64,000 nt of DNA. Source: Cordia subcordata. Taxonomy: Eukaryota > Streptophyta > Magnoliopsida > Boraginales > Cordiaceae. A program made the position numbers and the translations under genes. A model generated the notes under the pieces. The model did not search any database and was not told where the DNA came from. It saw nothing but the letters and a program-made list of their open reading frames with translations. The stretch spans positions 3,644,501 to 3,708,500 of the forward strand of contig JAPTOF010000004.1 in assembly GCA_028554755.1 (NCBI GenBank), read 5' to 3'. Below are positions 59,901-64,000 of the stretch, piece by piece (the stretch's first letter is position 1; each line of letters opens with the position of its first letter).

Positions 59901-62900
59901 CCTCCCTGTTCTGTCTAAATTATTAGGAAAATTAAGTCCTATAATATGTCTTCTACAGTTACAATTTGGTATATTGCGCTGTAAGACTAGATTGAAGTAT
60001 AAGGCTTGAATTTGAGCTATTACTTTGTTAATATCTAATTATTATTTAACTGCAGGACTTGTTGAAGAGTAGTAAGCTAGAAACCTTGGAACTCCGATGG
60101 ATAAAATCAGAGGAGCATGTAAGTTTAGTCCTTTTCTGATTAACCTATACTGTACTAGCTAAATGTTCCAGGACAGAGAAATTATAACTGTCTCATTCTG
60201 TCAGGACCAAAAGAATGAACAGAGGAAAAAATTGTTTATGTTCATGAATGCTGATTTATAGAGGGACTATTTAGTTATTTCCTTGAAATTTCTGTAAAAA
60301 GTCAAGGACTAGAACATATCGTAACTTTTGATGTCAGCCAGTGCTAATATGAGATCTTGAAGATTCCAAGTCTCAACTAGCATGGATGACTGCCTTAAAA
60401 GGGTCTAGGCCTCTTGTAGTTGTCTAGTCTAGGTGCCTATTTCTGACTAAGGCTGCCAGACCTCTGATTTTGTGATTATACTCACCAGCTTTAGATAGTT
60501 TCAAATTATTGAATGGAAGAAAAAACTTCTTCTTGTCAGTAAATAAGTTTTGCCAGATAAATATTTACTTTAGGATCTCATTACTCTTCAGACATTTTCT
60601 ATCAATTTCAGATATTTTGTTTGAGTTGAGTAAAGAATGGTGTATTGCTCTGCATCAGCATTGGTAAATCATGTTTCTGCATACCTATTGGCCTTTGTAG
60701 TATTCCAAATCCAAGAACATCTTGGATTACTTTCGGTGTAATTGATGCCTTTTTTGCTTGCCTCTGATGATGGCACAGGTTCAGGGATTATGCAAACTTC
60801 TATGTCAGAATAATGGGACCCTAACATCAATTAAATTTATCCATTGCAAACTTTCTCCAAGTTTTGTCAATGCAATATGTGATTCGTTGTTCATTGAAGG
60901 CCTCCAAACCCATGGAATTCAAAATTTCTCTATCAAGACATCAAGCATTTTAGAAAGAAATGCATCTTCTATTCCTGTTGGATTAGAGTCTTTTTTATCA
61001 TCAGGGAGGTATGCTACATTTCTTATTCTTGGTCTCCATCTATGATGTTATATATATCAAGTACCATTTTATGTGCAATGGGTAAACACCATCACAAAGA
61101 AATCTACGATATGTATCGAGAAGTTTCCATCAAGTACTAATCTGCATCGAGCAAATGATAGCATACAGAAATATGTTTTTACATTTAACTTTGAATAATA
61201 AGCAATATTCTCGATGTGTTCGTAATATGTGACTTCATATATGACCCATCTTAGTATTCTGTTGGCCTTCAACTACTTTTGTTACATCAATCTATCACAT
61301 TAACTTAACAATTGATATTTCGGACAAGGCTTGCTTGATATAACCATGCCGGATACAATTTTCTAATTACCTACTGTGTTAGGTTTCTTCGAAAATTACT
61401 CATGATGTCATTGGTATTTTAATCTCCACAAGTTTTCTGGTTAAGTTGCTGTATACTTCAAATCTCTTCATGTGATTTAAGAAAGTTGTGCCAATGAAAT
61501 GATGTTGTTGTTTGCATACACATCTCTGTAACCTAATTCATTTAACAAGCTAAGGACTAATTTCCCTGTGACCTTTCGTGAACCACGTTAAGTTTGGTGA
61601 GGTTCCTCCACTATTCTTGAATAATTCACATATCAAGATCCCTCGATTTGTCACCTAAACCTGTCAAATGAGTTTTGACATTTGAATGCAAGCGTTTGCT
61701 TGGTGGTGGACTAGTATAGTTCTCTTTGGCGGTTTGACATTCTGTAATTAGGTATTACCGTTAGAGTCATCATGTCCAAATTGGCATTCCCACTGCCAGG
61801 GGACAACCCTCAAGGATCTATTACATTCCCTTCTTTTCTTTTCTCTATTTGATTTTCTTAACGTGTTATCTGCAGTGATCAATATGGTATTGGTGAACAA
61901 TTACTATTTCACTAACATATTATTGAAGGGGTGTATATCTCTCCTCATACACAAAAGATCTAATAATAGAGTAAATATGTCTAACATAATAAATCTATGG
62001 ATTTTGTAATGTTAATAGCTAATTAGATTATTTTTGTAAAAGATAATTGTGAATTTGATAATTGTATAAGTTTATTTGAAGAAGTAAGAAATTATGTTAC
62101 AAGTAACCAAAACCGATCTTTTTCTTTATTAATTTAAATTATGGGAACATCTTGATTGGGTTTTCTGATCTTTGGCACATTACTTGAGGAAAAAAGGAGC
62201 CAAAGTCAATTGCATCATACATTTTCTGGAAGCATTAACTGAGCCAGTTTGATGCCCTGGGTGCTTAGGCAGTTCTCTTGTCCAATGCACTTGCACCACT
62301 AACTAGACTGTGAGACACTATTAATAGCAAAGAAAGGTGAAGTTGATTCAAATTCTGTTTTCCCCATATTTTAATTTCTTGTGCACTTTTGCTGCTTGAA
62401 AAGATTGTTCTTTCACCTTCGCTTGTTGTGAACAGATTCAGTGTAATGTGTTTAAGAAAATGGAATATTTCTCTTACTACCTAGGTTCTCCGATCTAGTA
62501 AATGATCAAATTTCATCCCTTGCATGCATAATTTCCATTTGTTATTTCAGGTGAGACAGGAACGGAGCATGTTTCCCGTTTTGGTTGTAAAGTCTAACCT
62601 TGTCACATCTGTTGTCAGGTCCTTGTCTTCATTATGCCTATGTGACAATCAACTACGACAAAATTTTGCAAGAATGATTTTAGATACCCTCCTTGATGCT
62701 TCATCTAGTATAACCATTCTTGACCTTTCAGAAAACAACGTAAGTTGGCACATGTACTTGATATCGTGTGATGTTACTTTTTCTTTGCATAATCGAGTGA
62801 GGAAAAACTTGTAATATGACAGATATCTGGCTGGCTTTCTCATTTTAAATGGAGACATTCAACTTCCAAGGAATTATCTTCTGGAATAGGGAAGTCCTTG

Positions 62901-64000
62901 CAAGCTTTGCGTGTGCTCAACCTGAGGTACATGCCCATGCTAGCTTCTGGTAACACTGTTTGGATGCACATGTATAACAAGCCCTTGATGATGACAGTGT
63001 GATTTTAGATTATAAACTGAAATATTTAGTTTCTTTTACATGTTTAGGATCCCTGCAAGGAAAGTGGAGAAAATGAATGAGATATTGAAGCACAAAAAGA
63101 TGGATTGATCTAGTAGCTTCTTTTATTACCAACTGTGGAATGCATTTGCTAACATGCAACTTTACTACTATCTAAGAACATATTCATTCTTCCGCACTTT
63201 TAACTCAACTTCAAAAGTAACTTACTCTGCCCTATGATGGTCTATCTACTGGTTGCTCTCCTCTATATCATGCACCCGGTTCCTCTATGTTTTTCTCGTC
63301 TCTCTTCCTTCTTTTCTTCTTTTCTTACTCTCTCACTTTTCTCTTCCCTTTTCTTGTTGATTCTTTTATTTTTTTATTTTTTGGTTTTCTTGAGAGGGAG
63401 GTCCTCTTTGAGTAGAGCCTTTCCAAGTTGCAACCTCTTTTCTTCCTTTTCTGTTCCTATTGGTTGTCTCAATTCGCAAACGCTTGACAGCATGCTTCCA
63501 CTCTAGGGCTCCATGGTGGAATTCTTCAGTTAATAAGTTGAAGAGTGCCAAATATATACTGTAAATGCTCTGGCGTCCAATACCAGCAGTTGCCATGTAC
63601 AATATTTTTGATCACTTGGCCTGACTAGAATATTATGGATATCATTTTGTTTTTTGTTAGGATTTTCTTTGCGTCAAGTTTTATGCATTAAGAATCTTCT
63701 TCTTTCTTCTCAATTTCAGGAACAACAATCTAAAGAAAGACGATGCTGACTGCCTTAAATATGCTTTACTTCACATGCCTAATGTGGAAACTATTGATCT
63801 GAGTGACAATCCTATTGAGGATGATGGAGTCAAGTTAGTTCGATTTTGAATTTGTGTTACTAATATATGCAACTATCATCTTGTACAACTTGACAATTAT
63901 CTGATAGCAGACACATTGGTAATTCAGGACTTTGATTTTCTTCTTCATCGAGATGTCTGAGAAACATTTTCACCTCATTGATTTGAAGTTGGAAAACTGT
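56994..64000 (+). CDS. leucine-rich-repeat protein, RNI-like, 5' part (runs off the window)
   Basis: Thirteen exons read in one frame: 56994-57057, 57168-57270, 58292-58333, 58442-58603, 58700-58773, 59078-59180, 59507-59549, 60056-60118, 60779-61008, 62619-62739, 62823-62926, 63720-63833 and 63928 to the edge. They encode exactly 432 residues so far. The N-terminus MAKPPSLITLCMDSIKDQLL, then YELPSELFDCLVSRLPPLAL, looks like a degenerate F-box-like helical region. A WRALYVSRWPDLGWLN motif follows, then CLDAAAEIALLPSYDGYIGD. LRRs begin near exon 8 (LETLELRWIKSEEH) and continue through SSLCLCDNQL, ITILDLSENN, LRVLNLRNNNL, VETIDLSDNPI and LIDLKLENC. The repeats are of the RNI/ribonuclease-inhibitor kind. 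There is no signal peptide or transmembrane segment, so it is probably intracellular, possibly a ubiquitin-ligase adaptor (inference). The longest intron is 1.6 kb (61009-62618). The last acceptor (63927) is the least certain. Confidence 0.85.
57383..57623. repeat. MITE, family A copy 6 (best preserved), inside LRR intron 2
   Basis: GGGCCTGTTTGAATTGGCTT at the left pairs with AAAAGCCAATCCAAACAAGC plus CC at the right, inverted repeats of about 24 bases with two or three mismatches. The length is about 241 bp. The flanks TAATTAA and TAATTC suggest a TAA/TAATT target duplication. It is the reference copy for the family A elements listed here. Confidence 0.8.

Noticed and set aside
61009..62618. 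Possible extra exon in the long LRR intron (for example from 62551)
   Set aside because: The acceptor at 62550 would lead at once into a stop in the required phase; joining 61008 to 62619 keeps the frame and the LRR pattern.
63036..63108. Candidate LRR exon reading IPARKVEKMNEILKHKKMD
   Set aside because: It has an AG before it and is open, but ends in a stop with no donor, and would break the LRNLR-NNNL join between 62926 and 63720. It could be an alternative terminal exon, but I did not include it.

Overview
This window is nuclear DNA from a flowering plant, most likely a eudicot. The evidence is AT-rich intergenic DNA, GT-AG introns in every gene, a plastid-targeted photosystem I subunit encoded in the nucleus, a YUCCA auxin-synthesis enzyme, a plant-type GDSL lipase, a TRM/DUF4378 protein, many MITEs and a hAT relic. 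It has no prokaryotic operon structure. I could not name the species. All exon models come from reading frames and splice signals only.

Layout. (1) 1-433: last two exons of an unrecognised + strand gene whose body lies left of the window. (2) 434-16990: 16.5 kb gene desert of AT-rich DNA with microsatellites, MITEs, a SINE candidate and a small fossil of mitochondrial small-subunit rRNA. (3) 17177-18665: YUCCA flavin monooxygenase, 417 aa, three exons. (4) 18666-26785: intergenic, with two decayed segmental duplications, a short tRNA-derived SINE with target-site duplication, and a tandem duplication. (5) 26786-29669: plastid-type glutaredoxin of the GrxS12/C5 class, five exons, with an unusual CPFS active site. 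It is tail-to-tail with (6) 30212-31506, minus strand: psaE, three exons. (7) 32341-33575: degenerate hAT transposon. (8) 35779-38523: seven-exon gene for a 597-aa protein I do not recognise, with an E2F-type site about 0.8 kb upstream of the start. (9) 45280-49544: TRM/DUF4378 protein with a 5'-UTR intron and an apparent one-base frameshift just after the expected start. (10) 52896-55140: GDSL esterase/lipase, five exons, with a MITE cluster in its last intron. (11) 56994 to beyond 64000: leucine-rich-repeat protein, thirteen exons seen, running off the right edge.

The genes do not form a pathway. They are independent plant housekeeping and developmental genes: auxin synthesis, plastid redox and photosynthesis, microtubule or cell-shape control, extracellular lipid or ester hydrolysis, and two or three unknowns. 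The most notable points are the uncharacterised 597-aa gene with an E2F-like site, the CPFS glutaredoxin, the frameshift in the TRM gene, the mitochondrial rRNA fossil whose changes are all C-to-T or G-to-A, and the clean SINE insertion at 24.3 kb.
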